A stretch of DNA of 64,000 nucleotides from Gammaproteobacteria bacterium (lineage in GTDB: Bacteria > Pseudomonadota > Gammaproteobacteria > Pseudomonadales > Azotimanducaceae), in contig JABIZD010000074.1 in assembly GCA_018666555.1 (NCBI GenBank), forward strand, positions 34,550 through 98,549. The letters run 5' to 3'. Made by a program: the position numbers and the translations under genes. The notes under the pieces are model-generated. The model searched no databases. It saw only the letters and a program-made list of their open reading frames with translations, and was not told the origin of the DNA. Shown here piece by piece: positions 47,026-56,468 of this stretch (the stretch's first letter is position 1; every line of letters starts with the position of its first letter).

Positions 47026-47531
47026 TTAACCCTTTCCCAGCTATTATTAGAAATAACCTATTCACTTAACTGGCCCGGTGTAAGCCTGTTTGCTCACAAA
47101 CTTCACTTGCTTACTCTAATTGCTTACTTTACTTGGCTAATCTCACCGCCCAACAGTGGCAGTCGCCGAGTTTTCGGGTCAGCAAAGCACATTTAAAAAC
47201 CGCTATTTTCGTTCCTATTGGTTGTGTCCGCCAGCTGCAAAGTTGAGGTAAGCATACCATGCAAGAGTGGTTTCGTATTTCATTCCTGCATGCCCGTTTT
47301 CCTGGAAAAATCCGAGCATAGCTGCTCGGAGATGAGTTTCAAAACAGGGTACAACCCGATTGCGAGCACTAGGAAACTCGGCCTCTTTCTCACTTCGCGA
47401 AAACCAGGCAGGCAAACCTAAATGAGACCCTCCCCCCATGATCTTTCCGGCTTTCATCAACCACCAGAATTAACCGTCAGTCTGACCAGCCACTGCCCGA
47501 TTAGTCATGCCGGGTATAAAAACCCTCACCA
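47026..47531. other. Intergenic region with a minus-strand terminator
   Basis: A 506-nt gap between the TTL-like gene and the sulfatase gene, both on the minus strand. Apart from the terminator at 47306-47330 I see only short TTGCTTACT-like repeats (47110-47140). An open frame across 47215-47460 contains the terminator and has no recognisable protein features. Confidence 0.5.
47306..47330 (-). terminator. Rho-independent terminator
   Basis: On the minus strand TCCGAGCA, loop GCTA, TGCTCGGA form a perfect 8-bp hairpin (47311-47330) followed by TTTTT (47306-47310). It lies about 200 nt past the TTL-like gene stop, so it should end that transcript before the sulfatase gene. Confidence 0.8.
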
Positions 47532-48686
47532 TCAGCAGGCCTCATTTATGACCCACTCGAAGCCATCCGGGCAGTCGCTCTGCACAATCGGTTCATGGCG
47601 ACGAAATCTCGCCTGTAAATCGATTTCCAGCATCGCTGTCTTTTGTATCAGTGGTGCAATCACCTTTCTTTTGATCGAATCATCGAACGACAGACTGGGA
47701 CCTTTCTGAATTTCAGTCAGCCACGGCTTGAGCTGGTCGTCAAGAATAATATCAGCGCCAAATAAGCCAAAAAATAAACCATTCGATGGTGTGGAAATCA
47801 GCGCTTGCTGCGTCGCCCGCACAACAAAAGCGAGAATCTGTTTTAGCTGGGGCTTTAACTGCGAGTCGATGAAATCAGCAGAGGTCAACTGCAACGTATC
47901 CGCCAAATAAGCGTCCAAATCATCAAACGACCACTTTAGAACAGTATTGGGGTCGAAATCAGGATGATTATACTGCTGCTTAACATTGGTGATGTGAACC
48001 AGTTGGTTATCAAAATCAGCCAACCTGAAGGGCAACGAATTGAGCCTCACCGTGCCCTCATGAAACATCATCACTTGCAATGGCTCAAGACAGGCAATTA
48101 TCCAATATATTCTAATCTCCGATTTTCGCTGTTGGAGTAGTAAAGGCCTTCGAATATACTTTTGCGCGATATAACTATCTCGCTGCGATGAGTTGCCGTC
48201 GGCAGAACCAGTCACAAATTCTTTTGCCTCACTTCTAGCTGATATGATTTTAATTCCCTCTCCCTCTGATAGGTCGGTAGGCTTCAAAATCCAAAGGTCT
48301 TCTGTTTCGCCAGCGACAGCAGAACCTGCGAGGAAATCCTCAGCTTGATCCTTAAGATAAAGGCAATAAGTCTGCTGATAAAAGTCTTCAAGGTTAAAAG
48401 GAAATTCTGTTTGTGATCCCGAATATGTCTGCAACGCTTGCGTTAAACGGCCTTTGTCAACCATCTGCTTCTCACCGGGTATATGATTCAGCAACTGATA
48501 TCTCGACAAACGGTTGTAAAGTTGACTAAAGCCTCGCCTGATCCATAGCATATCTGCCCTGACAGCGTGATCAACAAGACTAACCGGCATTTCCCGGAAA
48601 ATCCTAATGGCATTAACAGATGCCTTATCACAGTAAATGCGCGGTTGCCTGGTATCATCAAAAACGAAAGTATGATCGTCAGTCAA
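47532..48686 (-). CDS. Tubulin-tyrosine ligase-like ATP-grasp protein
   Basis: A 384-residue ATP-grasp protein of the TTL family, best known for joining amino acids to tubulin in eukaryotes but also present in some bacteria. Motifs match: WILKPTDLSEGEGIKI at 132-147 (ATP and substrate loop), YIAQKYIRRPLLL at 172-184 with KSEIRIYW behind it, and FGADII at 310-315 then LTEIQKGPSL at 325-334 as the metal-binding end (the usual Asn is Gln here). No signal peptide. It is a single gene ended by a clear terminator, so context gives no substrate. Likely it forms an amide bond between an amino acid and a protein, peptide or small molecule. Confidence 0.82.
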   Translation of the reverse strand: MTDDHTFVFDDTRQPRIYCDKASVNAIRIFREMPVSLVDHAVRADMLWIRRGFSQLYNRLSRYQLLNHIPGEKQMVDKGRLTQALQTYSGSQTEFPFNLEDFYQQTYCLYLKDQAEDFLAGSAVAGETEDLWILKPTDLSEGEGIKIISARSEAKEFVTGSADGNSSQRDSYIAQKYIRRPLLLQQRKSEIRIYWIIACLEPLQVMMFHEGTVRLNSLPFRLADFDNQLVHITNVKQQYNHPDFDPNTVLKWSFDDLDAYLADTLQLTSADFIDSQLKPQLKQILAFVVRATQQALISTPSNGLFFGLFGADIILDDQLKPWLTEIQKGPSLSFDDSIKRKVIAPLIQKTAMLEIDLQARFRRHEPIVQSDCPDGFEWVINEAC

Positions 48687-49079
48687 ACATCACCCACCTT
48701 TATTTGAAATGCAGCATCCAAGAATAGCAGCCATCCACGTTAGGGTATATTAACCCAAACATAACCCTTGCCGTATCGCCTAAAATAACCTACTAACACA
48801 GACCAATGGAATTTGGCATGGCCACTGATGCCTTGACTTTATATTGAGCAGCGCTTACAAGTCTCTGGAATGGACCGGTTCAGTTGGTGAAATGACGGGA
48901 GTCGCTGGCGGTTGCCAACAACAGCTGCAGAGATGGCCTAATCCAGCCACTGGTTGCCTGCTCAAACACAAGCGTTGCATCGCCGCCAGCTGCCAGAGCA
49001 GGAAGAGTCAACATCAGCAACGTGCGGCTAAACCGGACTTCGCAAAGGCAGTAACAGACCTCCACTGGGAGACAGTAAT
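48687..49079. other. Intergenic region, no gene recognised
   Basis: A divergent 393-nt gap. It holds GGGTATATTAACCC at 48744-48757 with two TAACCC repeats next to it. Short open frames on both strands (about 48844-49134) show no family features. The dioxygenase ribosome site GGGAGA lies at its end (near 49066). Confidence 0.35.
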
Positions 49080-49937
49080 ATGAACGTAAGGTGCCTGGGG
49101 TATATAGGGATAGAATCCGAAAATCTGCTGGCATGGCGAGAATTCTGCAGTGAATTCCTGGGTCTCATGGATGTCAGTGATGGTACTGGTTCGCTTCGTT
49201 TTAAAATGGATGAGCAAAGCTGGCGCCTGGCCATTGAACCCGGTGATAAGGAAGACCTCGCCTTTATGGGCTTTGATGCGAGGAACAGTGATCAACTCGC
49301 CAGGATCAGCCAGCAGCTTTCGGCATTGGGCTATCCTTTAACGGAAGATCTCAAACTGGCAAAATCAAGGCAGGTAGCCTTCCTCATGAAAACCTTGGAT
49401 CCAGACGGTCTGCAGATTGAACTCTACTACGGCGCCACTGAAAATACTGAACAGATGTTCTTGTCACCCAAAGCGGTCAGCGGGTTTGTAACCGGTGACC
49501 AAGGCCTTGGCCATGTTGTGCTGTATACGAAAAATGAAGCTGAGAAATACCGATTCTATAGCCAGGGTCTTGGTTTTATGCTGTCAGATACCATCCTGAT
49601 GGGTGGTAAACGACAGTTAACCTTCCTGCATTGCAATCCAAGACACCATACTCTGGCGCTGGTAAGCAACCCTGCAGGAACCCACCTGAATCATTTCATG
49701 CTGCAGACTGAAAGCCTTAACGACATCGGATTTGCTTTTGATCGCGCCGATAACCTGGGCCTGACGCTCTCGACTACCCTGGGATGCCACACTAACGATA
49801 AGATGGTGTCATTCTATACAAAGACACCATCGGGGTTCGATGTCGAATTTGGCTACGGTGCCCGCATCATTGATGAAAACTGGTCCGTTGCACACCACAA
49901 TTCTGCTAGCATCTGGGGACACAAACGACCCGCCTAA
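49080..49937 (+). CDS. Extradiol ring-cleavage dioxygenase, type I (BphC/HsaC-like)
   Basis: A 285-residue two-domain VOC dioxygenase. The three iron ligands can be seen in the C-terminal half: His in LGHVVLYT, His in LNHFMLQT, Glu in DVEFGYG, and the HTLAL and FYTKTPSG stretches are family-typical. It should cleave a catechol next to its hydroxyls. The start follows GGGAGA by 7 nt. Downstream genes point the same way but do not form an obvious meta-cleavage pathway. Confidence 0.89.
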   Translation: MNVRCLGYIGIESENLLAWREFCSEFLGLMDVSDGTGSLRFKMDEQSWRLAIEPGDKEDLAFMGFDARNSDQLARISQQLSALGYPLTEDLKLAKSRQVAFLMKTLDPDGLQIELYYGATENTEQMFLSPKAVSGFVTGDQGLGHVVLYTKNEAEKYRFYSQGLGFMLSDTILMGGKRQLTFLHCNPRHHTLALVSNPAGTHLNHFMLQTESLNDIGFAFDRADNLGLTLSTTLGCHTNDKMVSFYTKTPSGFDVEFGYGARIIDENWSVAHHNSASIWGHKRPA

Positions 49938-50015
49938 CCCCGACACATAATTGCCAGCCCGGTCGATCCGGAACCTTCCGGCTAGCCTTATACCTAAAAC
50001 CATTCATCAGGATCG

Positions 50016-50915
50016 ATGATGTTACGCAAAAGCAGGATAGACAACGCCGGGATTATCATGCTGACCCTGTTCAGTGCCATGCTAGGCCTCAATCAAGCGC
50101 TGGTGAAACTGGTTAATGCCGGTTTTTCACCGATTTTCCAAGCCGGCCTGCGCTCTGTCTGTGCATTTTTTATCGTGCTTTCTTTTGCCCTGATCTTTAA
50201 GAAAAAATTGTCCCTGAGCGATGGCAGCCTATTACCCGGACTTGCCATTGGAGTTTTATTTACAGCAGAATTCTTCCTGCTGTTCACCGCCCTGGACTAC
50301 ACAACCGTTTCACGCGTTTCCCTATTCTTCTATACCCAGCCGTTCTGGGTAGCGCTAGGTGCACACTTTCTCATAACCGGTGAACAACTCAATCGTAACA
50401 GGATCATGGGTCTGCTCATTGCTATTTCCGGTATCGCACTGTGTCTGTTCAGCGATGCTGAGAGGGCATCGCTGGAAACGCTGAAGGGAGATGTCATGTG
50501 TCTGGTAGCGGCCGTTTTCTGGGCTATAATTGCATTGATGCCGCGAACAACCAAAATCTCCTTAAGCACACCAGAAATGCAGTTGCTGTATCAACTAGCC
50601 GTATCAGCAATTATCCTCACCTCGGTAGCACCGCTACTGGAAGACCCTATCAGAAATCTGACTCCTGTAATTCTCGCTATATTCAGTTTCCAGGTCATTT
50701 TTGTGGTTTCTATCGGCTTTATCTTCTGGTTCTGGGCTATTTCTGTCTACCCCGCTTCCGACATGGCCTCTTTTAGTCTACTGTCTCCCTTGTTCGGTGT
50801 ATTCTTCGGTTGGATCATATTCAGCGATGAGCTCACCGCTGAGTTTATTGTCGCACTGTTAATGGTGATCAGTGGCATTGTACTCAGCAATAGAAAGGTA
50901 AGCGCAACCGGGTAA
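50016..50915 (+). CDS. EamA/DMT family transporter
   Basis: A 299-residue ten-helix protein of the drug/metabolite transporter superfamily with two EamA repeats (about 11-140 and 152-290). Landmarks are the FLLFTALDYTTVSRVSLFFY and SFSLLSPLFGVFFGWIIFSDE segments at the ends of the repeats. Direction and substrate cannot be read. Lies 78 nt behind the dioxygenase. Confidence 0.87.
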   Translation: MMLRKSRIDNAGIIMLTLFSAMLGLNQALVKLVNAGFSPIFQAGLRSVCAFFIVLSFALIFKKKLSLSDGSLLPGLAIGVLFTAEFFLLFTALDYTTVSRVSLFFYTQPFWVALGAHFLITGEQLNRNRIMGLLIAISGIALCLFSDAERASLETLKGDVMCLVAAVFWAIIALMPRTTKISLSTPEMQLLYQLAVSAIILTSVAPLLEDPIRNLTPVILAIFSFQVIFVVSIGFIFWFWAISVYPASDMASFSLLSPLFGVFFGWIIFSDELTAEFIVALLMVISGIVLSNRKVSATG

Positions 50916-51080
50916 GCCCTTGGCGCGCAGGGACCCATGTGACAGGAAGCTCTGCCAAAACATGAAAAAAAAGCCGTCAACCATCGGCCAGGACCTGGTT
51001 TCCCTTAAACTCGGTCAGGCAAGTAAAAACCTGAATTATCAAGGTCAATCCAAAAGGGTTACCGCCTCGGAGAACCTCAA

Positions 51081-52304
51081 ATGCAATTAGATATTAACTA
51101 TGTTCGCAATCAGTTCCCTGCATTCTCAGAACCTTCTCTGCAGGGCCAGGCATTTTTTGAAAATGCCGGTGGTTCGTATCCGTGCAGGAATGTCATCGAT
51201 CGACTGGTTCGTTTCTATCAGCAGCGGAAAGTGCAACCCTATGGACCCTCTGATCCTTCTCGACTCGGCGGAGAAGAAATGGATGAAGCAAGAACCAAAC
51301 TAGCCTCTTGGATGGGTGTAGAAGAGGATGAAGTCAGTTTTGGCCCTTCAACCACCCAAAATACCTATGTACTAGCGCAGGCGTTCCGACAACATCTGAG
51401 TCCGGGAGATTCAATCATTGTTACCAATCAGGACCATGAAGCTAATACTGGCCCGTGGCGACGCCTGGAGGATAGCGGTATTATCGTCCGCGAGTGGCAA
51501 GTCGACCCTAAAACCGGCCACCTGGATCTTCAAGCGCTGACAAACCTGCTGGATCAGACAGTCAAACTAGTCTGCTTTCCGCACTGTTCCAATATTGTCG
51601 CAGAAATAAATCCCGTCGCAGAAATAGTTAAACTAGTTCACGGGGCTGGCGCAAAAGCCTGCGTCGACGGGGTCTCCTATGCACCCCATGGTCTTCCTAA
51701 TCTGGCTACATTAGACGCTGACATTTACCTGTTTTCTTCTTACAAAACTTACGGACCCCATCAAGGCATCATGGTGATTCGACGGGCACTAGCAGAGACC
51801 CTGCCTAACCAGGGGCATTACTTTAATGCCGGACATCTGGACAAACGCTTTACACCAGCGGGCCCAGACCATGCGCAGATTGCGGCCGTAGCTGGAATGA
51901 TTGATTATTTTGATCAACTGTATCAACACCATGCCAGTGGTCATGAAAGACCCGTTGACCGCGGTGACGTCGTCCATGCGCTGATGCGGGATCATGAACG
52001 CGCGCTATTGCAACCTTTACTCGACTATTTCTCTGCTCACAATCAAGCTCGCCTGCTTGGCCCGGCAGATGCTGATATTCGGGCACCAACCGTTACGGTC
52101 GCTCTGCCGGAGGCCGCTGAACCGATTGCAGCGCGTCTGGCAGACCAAGGTATTATGGCCGCCGGGGGAGACTTTTACGGCGTGCGAGTAATTCAAGCGA
52201 TGGACGAAGATCCATCCCACGGTGTCTTGCGGATGAGTTTTGTCCACTACACCAGTAAAGATGAGATCGACAAACTCATCCACGTCCTGGATAGAGAACT
52301 TTGA
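51081..52304 (+). CDS. Class V aminotransferase, cysteine-desulfurase-like
   Basis: A 407-residue PLP enzyme of fold type I, the cysteine desulfurase-like group. PLP contacts are in FGPSTTQNTYVLA, VDGVSYAPHGL (Asp) and the Schiff-base lysine in FSSYKTYGPHQG. The desulfurase cysteine loop is not evident, so it may be an aminotransferase, epimerase or lyase. Preceded by GGAG; followed within 3 nt by a strong hairpin. Together with the gamma-glutamyltransferase downstream it could serve thiol amino-acid recovery. Confidence 0.85.
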   Translation: MQLDINYVRNQFPAFSEPSLQGQAFFENAGGSYPCRNVIDRLVRFYQQRKVQPYGPSDPSRLGGEEMDEARTKLASWMGVEEDEVSFGPSTTQNTYVLAQAFRQHLSPGDSIIVTNQDHEANTGPWRRLEDSGIIVREWQVDPKTGHLDLQALTNLLDQTVKLVCFPHCSNIVAEINPVAEIVKLVHGAGAKACVDGVSYAPHGLPNLATLDADIYLFSSYKTYGPHQGIMVIRRALAETLPNQGHYFNAGHLDKRFTPAGPDHAQIAAVAGMIDYFDQLYQHHASGHERPVDRGDVVHALMRDHERALLQPLLDYFSAHNQARLLGPADADIRAPTVTVALPEAAEPIAARLADQGIMAAGGDFYGVRVIQAMDEDPSHGVLRMSFVHYTSKDEIDKLIHVLDREL

Positions 52305-52306
52305 AC

Positions 52307-52332
52307 GCATGGCTGATTTCAATCAGCCATGC
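52307..52332 (+). terminator. Strong perfect hairpin directly after the aminotransferase stop
   Basis: GCATGGCTGATT pairs with AATCAGCCATGC, a 12-bp perfect stem with loop TC (effectively 4 nt), starting 3 nt after the TGA stop. No T-run follows on either strand, so classic rho-independent termination is doubtful. It may protect the 3' end of the mRNA, assist rho-linked termination, or bind a regulator ahead of the ggt gene. Confidence 0.45.
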
Positions 52333-52425
52333 AAGTAACGGCATAACTCCCTCGACTATCCGCTCAGGAGAGTTGCCAAACAAAACCTGTTAACGTTCAC
52401 TCAATCACCTGTCAGGGAAGCGCGC

Positions 52426-54042
52426 ATGACTGAATCCATGATCGTTGCACCACAACCAGAAGCGGCAGAAGCCGGTGCCCGTGTTCTAAGGGAAGGTGGC
52501 AATGCCATTGATGCAGCCATGGCTGCTGCCTTAGTCCAGGGCGTAGTCGACCCACAAATGACCGGTATTGCCGGTTTCGGTAACTGCCAGATCTACCTTC
52601 CTGAAAAGAATATCCACACCTGCATCGACTTCCACGGTAAGACACCTTTGCGGGCAACCGAAACGATGTGGGAAGATCGCTTGATCGGTGAAACCCGCGA
52701 TGGTTTTGGCTACGTATTACGGGATCACATCAACGACCTGGGATATCAGTCAATTACGACTCCGGGCAGCCTAATGGCCTACGCTCAAGCCATTGAAAAC
52801 TACGGTAGCTGGGACTGGCAGGATATCTGCGCTGATGCAATCCAGTATGCCCGAAAGGGTTTTATTATCAGGCCCCGAGTCCATTCCTGGTGGACCAGCG
52901 GTGCGAGCCTTGGCCGAGTGCCGGTAGCGCAGCGCCTTGGCTTTTCCTCTACAGGTAGAAGCCTCTATTTTGAACCTGATGGATCCTTCAAGGCGATTGG
53001 CCAGAAAATCATTAACAAAGATATGGCCAACACCCTTGAACGAATTGCCCGACACGGCCCTGATATCTTTTACCGGGGTGAAATTGCAGAGCAGATAGCC
53101 AGTGATATGGCAGAACAGGGTGGGCTTTTGAGTCTGCAAGACTTGCAGCGTTACAACACGACTGAATATCAACCTCTACAAAGTTCATATCGCGGTATGG
53201 ACATCGCAACAAACCGCCCTCCGGGAGGCGGCATGATGTTATTGCAGATGATGAATACCCTGGAAAACTTTGACCTCAAAGGCATGGGCCATAATTCTTC
53301 ACATTACATTCAAACCGTCTGTGAAGTAATGAAAGCAGCTACGGCAGATAAAGAAGCGCATATTGGAGATCCTGCTTTTGTTGATGTACCGATTGACAGG
53401 CTTATCAGTAAACACTATGCCACTTCTCTAGCTGATCGAATCAAATCCGGTGAAAGAATGCATGTCGAAAGGTTTAATCCGCAAAAGGAATCACCTGATA
53501 CCACCCATGTCGCTGTTATCGATGCAAAAGGTAATTGCGTCACCATGACGCACTCTCTGGGCATGCCATCAGGCGTCATAACCCCCGGCCTTGGCTTTAT
53601 GTATAACGGCTGCATGGGAGTGTTCGACCCTCGCCCCGGTCGTACCGGATCAGTGGCACCCGGCAAGAGCCGATTCAGTTCGCTGTGCCCAACCATCGTC
53701 TTTAACCATGACAAGCCACGTATCGTGCTAGGTGCACCCGGCGGCACCCAGATAGCTATGGGGGTCCTGCAGGCGCTGCTGAATGTCATTGATTTTGGCA
53801 TGTCCATGAGTGATGCTGTCGCCGCACCCAGATTTTCCTCCACCAGCAATCTCATTGACATTATGAACCGAATCCCGCAATACAGTGTTGAGCCTCTGCT
53901 TAAGCAAGGTTATGAAGTCATTCGCTCGCCGCTGTCTTTTGGAATTGCCGGCGTCCACGGCATCGAATTAACTGACACCGGCTTGAAGGGCGGCGCAGAC
54001 CCAGGTATGGATGGAATGGCCCTGAGCGTAATCCAGCCTTGA
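52426..54042 (+). CDS. ggt: Gamma-glutamyltransferase
   Basis: A 538-residue N-terminal-nucleophile hydrolase that removes gamma-glutamyl groups from glutathione and related compounds. The autocleavage site and nucleophile is Thr359 in SPDTTHVAVID; PPGGGMMLLQMMN and GAPGGTQIAMGVLQ are family motifs. Unlike E. coli Ggt, the protein starts right in the large-subunit domain (MTESMIVAPQPEAAEAG) without a signal peptide, so it may stay in the cytoplasm. The gene lies 121 nt behind the aminotransferase gene. Confidence 0.92.
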   Translation: MTESMIVAPQPEAAEAGARVLREGGNAIDAAMAAALVQGVVDPQMTGIAGFGNCQIYLPEKNIHTCIDFHGKTPLRATETMWEDRLIGETRDGFGYVLRDHINDLGYQSITTPGSLMAYAQAIENYGSWDWQDICADAIQYARKGFIIRPRVHSWWTSGASLGRVPVAQRLGFSSTGRSLYFEPDGSFKAIGQKIINKDMANTLERIARHGPDIFYRGEIAEQIASDMAEQGGLLSLQDLQRYNTTEYQPLQSSYRGMDIATNRPPGGGMMLLQMMNTLENFDLKGMGHNSSHYIQTVCEVMKAATADKEAHIGDPAFVDVPIDRLISKHYATSLADRIKSGERMHVERFNPQKESPDTTHVAVIDAKGNCVTMTHSLGMPSGVITPGLGFMYNGCMGVFDPRPGRTGSVAPGKSRFSSLCPTIVFNHDKPRIVLGAPGGTQIAMGVLQALLNVIDFGMSMSDAVAAPRFSSTSNLIDIMNRIPQYSVEPLLKQGYEVIRSPLSFGIAGVHGIELTDTGLKGGADPGMDGMALSVIQP

Positions 54043-54065
54043 CGTTCATTTGTTTGTTACTGAAC

Positions 54066-55352
54066 TTAAGCAGGACTCGAATTCAGGGCTCTCTGTCTGG
54101 CGCCACCGGCCTTAATAAAAAATGGCCCTATGCAACAGACCAACATTAATCCTGCAAGGATCAAAAAGGCGATTCGATAGCTTCCAGTGGTATCATAGAT
54201 ATAACCGGCCAGAGGCGAAGCTGATATTACTAGCGGCAACTCCACCAGCCGTAGCACGCCATTAGCGGCGCCAAACGATCGGTTACCGATAGCCACCGAT
54301 AACGAGAAGCTACGCAGCGGACTCATGCCTGCATAGCCAAACCCATAGATTCCACCAGCAATCAGCGACATCACAAAACCAGAACCAAACGAAAACAACA
54401 AAAGCCCGATCACATGAACTATAAGGGCTATCCAGATGGTAATCCTGGCACCCAAAGCGTCCGCCATCCATCCCACTGCAGGTTTCCCCAGGGCTGCGAA
54501 TAACGCCGTAATCGATAAGACATAAGCCGCCTCACTACCCGACAAATCAATATCTTTTAGGTGCCCAAATAGATGCAACATGGTAGCCGAGTAAACACAC
54601 CCCATGGCACCAAACATCATACCAATACTCCAAAAAGCCGGTGTACGTAACATTTCTCGCCAGTGCCAAAGCCGATCTTCTGATTCTGACGAGGCCCTGA
54701 TATCCGTCAGCTTAGATCGATAGGCCTTGCCGTCACGTACCTCACCGATCTCCTCAGGTCGATCCTTCAGCAGGTAATAAACCAGCGGAGTCAGCAGACT
54801 CATAACAATAATGGCAAAAATAGCAAAGCTAGACCGCCAGCCGATTTCCGCTACCATTGCTGTCACTAACGGCGGCATGACAACCCCGGCCAGAGAAGCA
54901 CCGAGAACACCCAGGGCGATGGCCCTACCACGCCAGTGGTCAAACCACGAAATAATGGTCCGATGCCAGGCAAGGTTTCCCATACAACTCATGCCCGTTC
55001 CCATACCGATTCCTATAATCAGATAGAACTGCCATAGGGTCTGGCAGACTGCAAGCAACAGATAAGAAATTGAAACAATGGCGATGCCAATTAATATAAC
55101 TTTCCTCGGCGAAAAACTATCAAGAACCTTGCCAAGAAATGGCGCCAGGACAGCACTGGTCACCGCAGCGATGGAAAACCCCATGGCGATGGCGAAGCGG
55201 CTACCAGCCGCCAGTTCTTCCGCCAGAGACGGCAAAAACACGCCCCGAGAATAAGAATAAAAACCGGTGCCAAGAAAAGTTAAAATGGCGCCAACCAATA
55301 CAATGGTCCAGCCATAAAAAAATTTACTTCTAGGTCCGGGTCCTACCTGCAA
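54066..55352 (-). CDS. MFS transporter (monocarboxylate/oxalate-formate type)
   Basis: A 428-residue, twelve-helix carrier. The GFYSYSRGVFLPSLAEEL segment after helix 1, LAWHRTIISWFDHWRGRAIA in the loop near helix 4, and the second-half loop KPAVGWMADALGARITI match the monocarboxylate/OxlT-like group. The substrate may be a carboxylate. Convergent with ggt, 23 nt apart. Confidence 0.86.
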   Translation of the reverse strand: MQVGPGPRSKFFYGWTIVLVGAILTFLGTGFYSYSRGVFLPSLAEELAAGSRFAIAMGFSIAAVTSAVLAPFLGKVLDSFSPRKVILIGIAIVSISYLLLAVCQTLWQFYLIIGIGMGTGMSCMGNLAWHRTIISWFDHWRGRAIALGVLGASLAGVVMPPLVTAMVAEIGWRSSFAIFAIIVMSLLTPLVYYLLKDRPEEIGEVRDGKAYRSKLTDIRASSESEDRLWHWREMLRTPAFWSIGMMFGAMGCVYSATMLHLFGHLKDIDLSGSEAAYVLSITALFAALGKPAVGWMADALGARITIWIALIVHVIGLLLFSFGSGFVMSLIAGGIYGFGYAGMSPLRSFSLSVAIGNRSFGAANGVLRLVELPLVISASPLAGYIYDTTGSYRIAFLILAGLMLVCCIGPFFIKAGGARQRALNSSPA

Positions 55353-55691
55353 GTTACATCCTTAAGTCCTGCGTGAACGGCTCGAGCAAAACCGCCTGCC
55401 TATGAGTATGCGTTAAGCCCAATTAAAATGGTAACGCCCTGCCCAGGCAAATGCATCATCACAAACAGAACTGCGCTAAACCGCTTAAATCGGTGCCTCG
55501 CCTTGCTGCGACAACGACCAAACAAAAACCGAACCTGCGTACCAGGTGGGGGGCAAGGATAAATTACTTTTACGATGTTCTCCTGTGTTACTTTAAGAGA
55601 CCAGGACCAAGTTCAGAATACCAATTAACCGCACCGATCCAAGCAAATTCCGCAGTCACCCTATGGGGCTGAAAATACTAGGAGAAAAACC

Positions 55692-56309
55692 ATCACTAAT
55701 ATCACTTACTGCCCGCGTTGCGCCAATCGTCTTACTCGTCGCCTCGATGGTGGCCGGGAACGTATCGCCTGCCCAGATATCGATTGCGGCTTCATAGACT
55801 ATGGCATTTTCTCGATCGGCTGCGCCGGTGTAGTAATACGCGAGGATGCGGGAATAGCTAAAGCACTTCTGGTAAAACGAGGCCAGGAACCTTTCGCAGG
55901 TATGTGGCAACTTCCAGGTGGCTATGCAGAACATGACGAACCACTCGCTATAGCCGTACAGCGGGAAGTATTTGAAGAATCAGCTATTACCGCAACGGTG
56001 AGCGATGTCATCGGATTTCGGCATATGGCGGGTGGTGCAGTCAACAACCTCTATATGATATTCCGCCTGATTTACCAATCAGGCGAACCTCATTTTGATG
56101 GCGAGGAAACCGCCGATGCCCGATTCTGCAGCCTTGCAGAAATGAATGAAATGAAAGGCGTCCAGAATATAACCCGCTGGGGAATTCAGCAGGCCTTATC
56201 GACAAACCCGGGCGATGGCCTGAGCCGAGAACCGGCCGGTGAACTTAGACCGGGATGGCAGGTGTTTGGCCTGACTGATGTCGATGCCAGCCTATGGACA
56301 CCAAAATAA
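55692..56309 (+). CDS. NUDIX hydrolase with N-terminal zinc ribbon; no ATG/GTG/TTG start
   Basis: The catalytic part has the Nudix box GGYAEHDEPLAIAVQREVF plus EES. The protein clearly begins long before the first ATG (55902): ITYCPRCANRL, then CPDIDCGF, form a zinc ribbon in the same frame, as in complete homologues. The frame is open from a TAA at 55626-55628, yet contains no ATG, GTG or TTG before 55902. AGGAG at 55680-55684 stands 7 nt before ATC 55692 (ATC ACT AAT), the best initiation point. So either AUC initiates or the normal ATG has mutated by one base. The full protein would be 205 residues. Confidence 0.78.
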   Translation: MTNITYCPRCANRLTRRLDGGRERIACPDIDCGFIDYGIFSIGCAGVVIREDAGIAKALLVKRGQEPFAGMWQLPGGYAEHDEPLAIAVQREVFEESAITATVSDVIGFRHMAGGAVNNLYMIFRLIYQSGEPHFDGEETADARFCSLAEMNEMKGVQNITRWGIQQALSTNPGDGLSREPAGELRPGWQVFGLTDVDASLWTPK

Positions 56310-56468
56310 AAAGCCTGGATTACTGCACCGCTTGCAGGCAAACCCCGATGACTGCCATAACAGCCTATCCGCGAATAAATTCACGCTTGGCCAGGGTTAC
56401 CCATCATGGGTTATTAAAGTCACTCTGTAATTCTCCAAAGTGTCCAGGATTACGGTATCATTCCCGTC

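Noticed and set aside
47215..47460. 81-codon minus-strand frame
   Set aside because: It contains the rho-independent terminator and has no family features.
48844..49134. Short frames on both strands before the dioxygenase gene
   Set aside because: No recognisable motif; they overlap the dioxygenase ribosome site or conflict with each other.
56399..56411. ACCCAT-C-ATGGGT palindrome before the diguanylate cyclase
   Set aside because: Only 6-bp arms and no T-run; too weak to call a terminator or operator.
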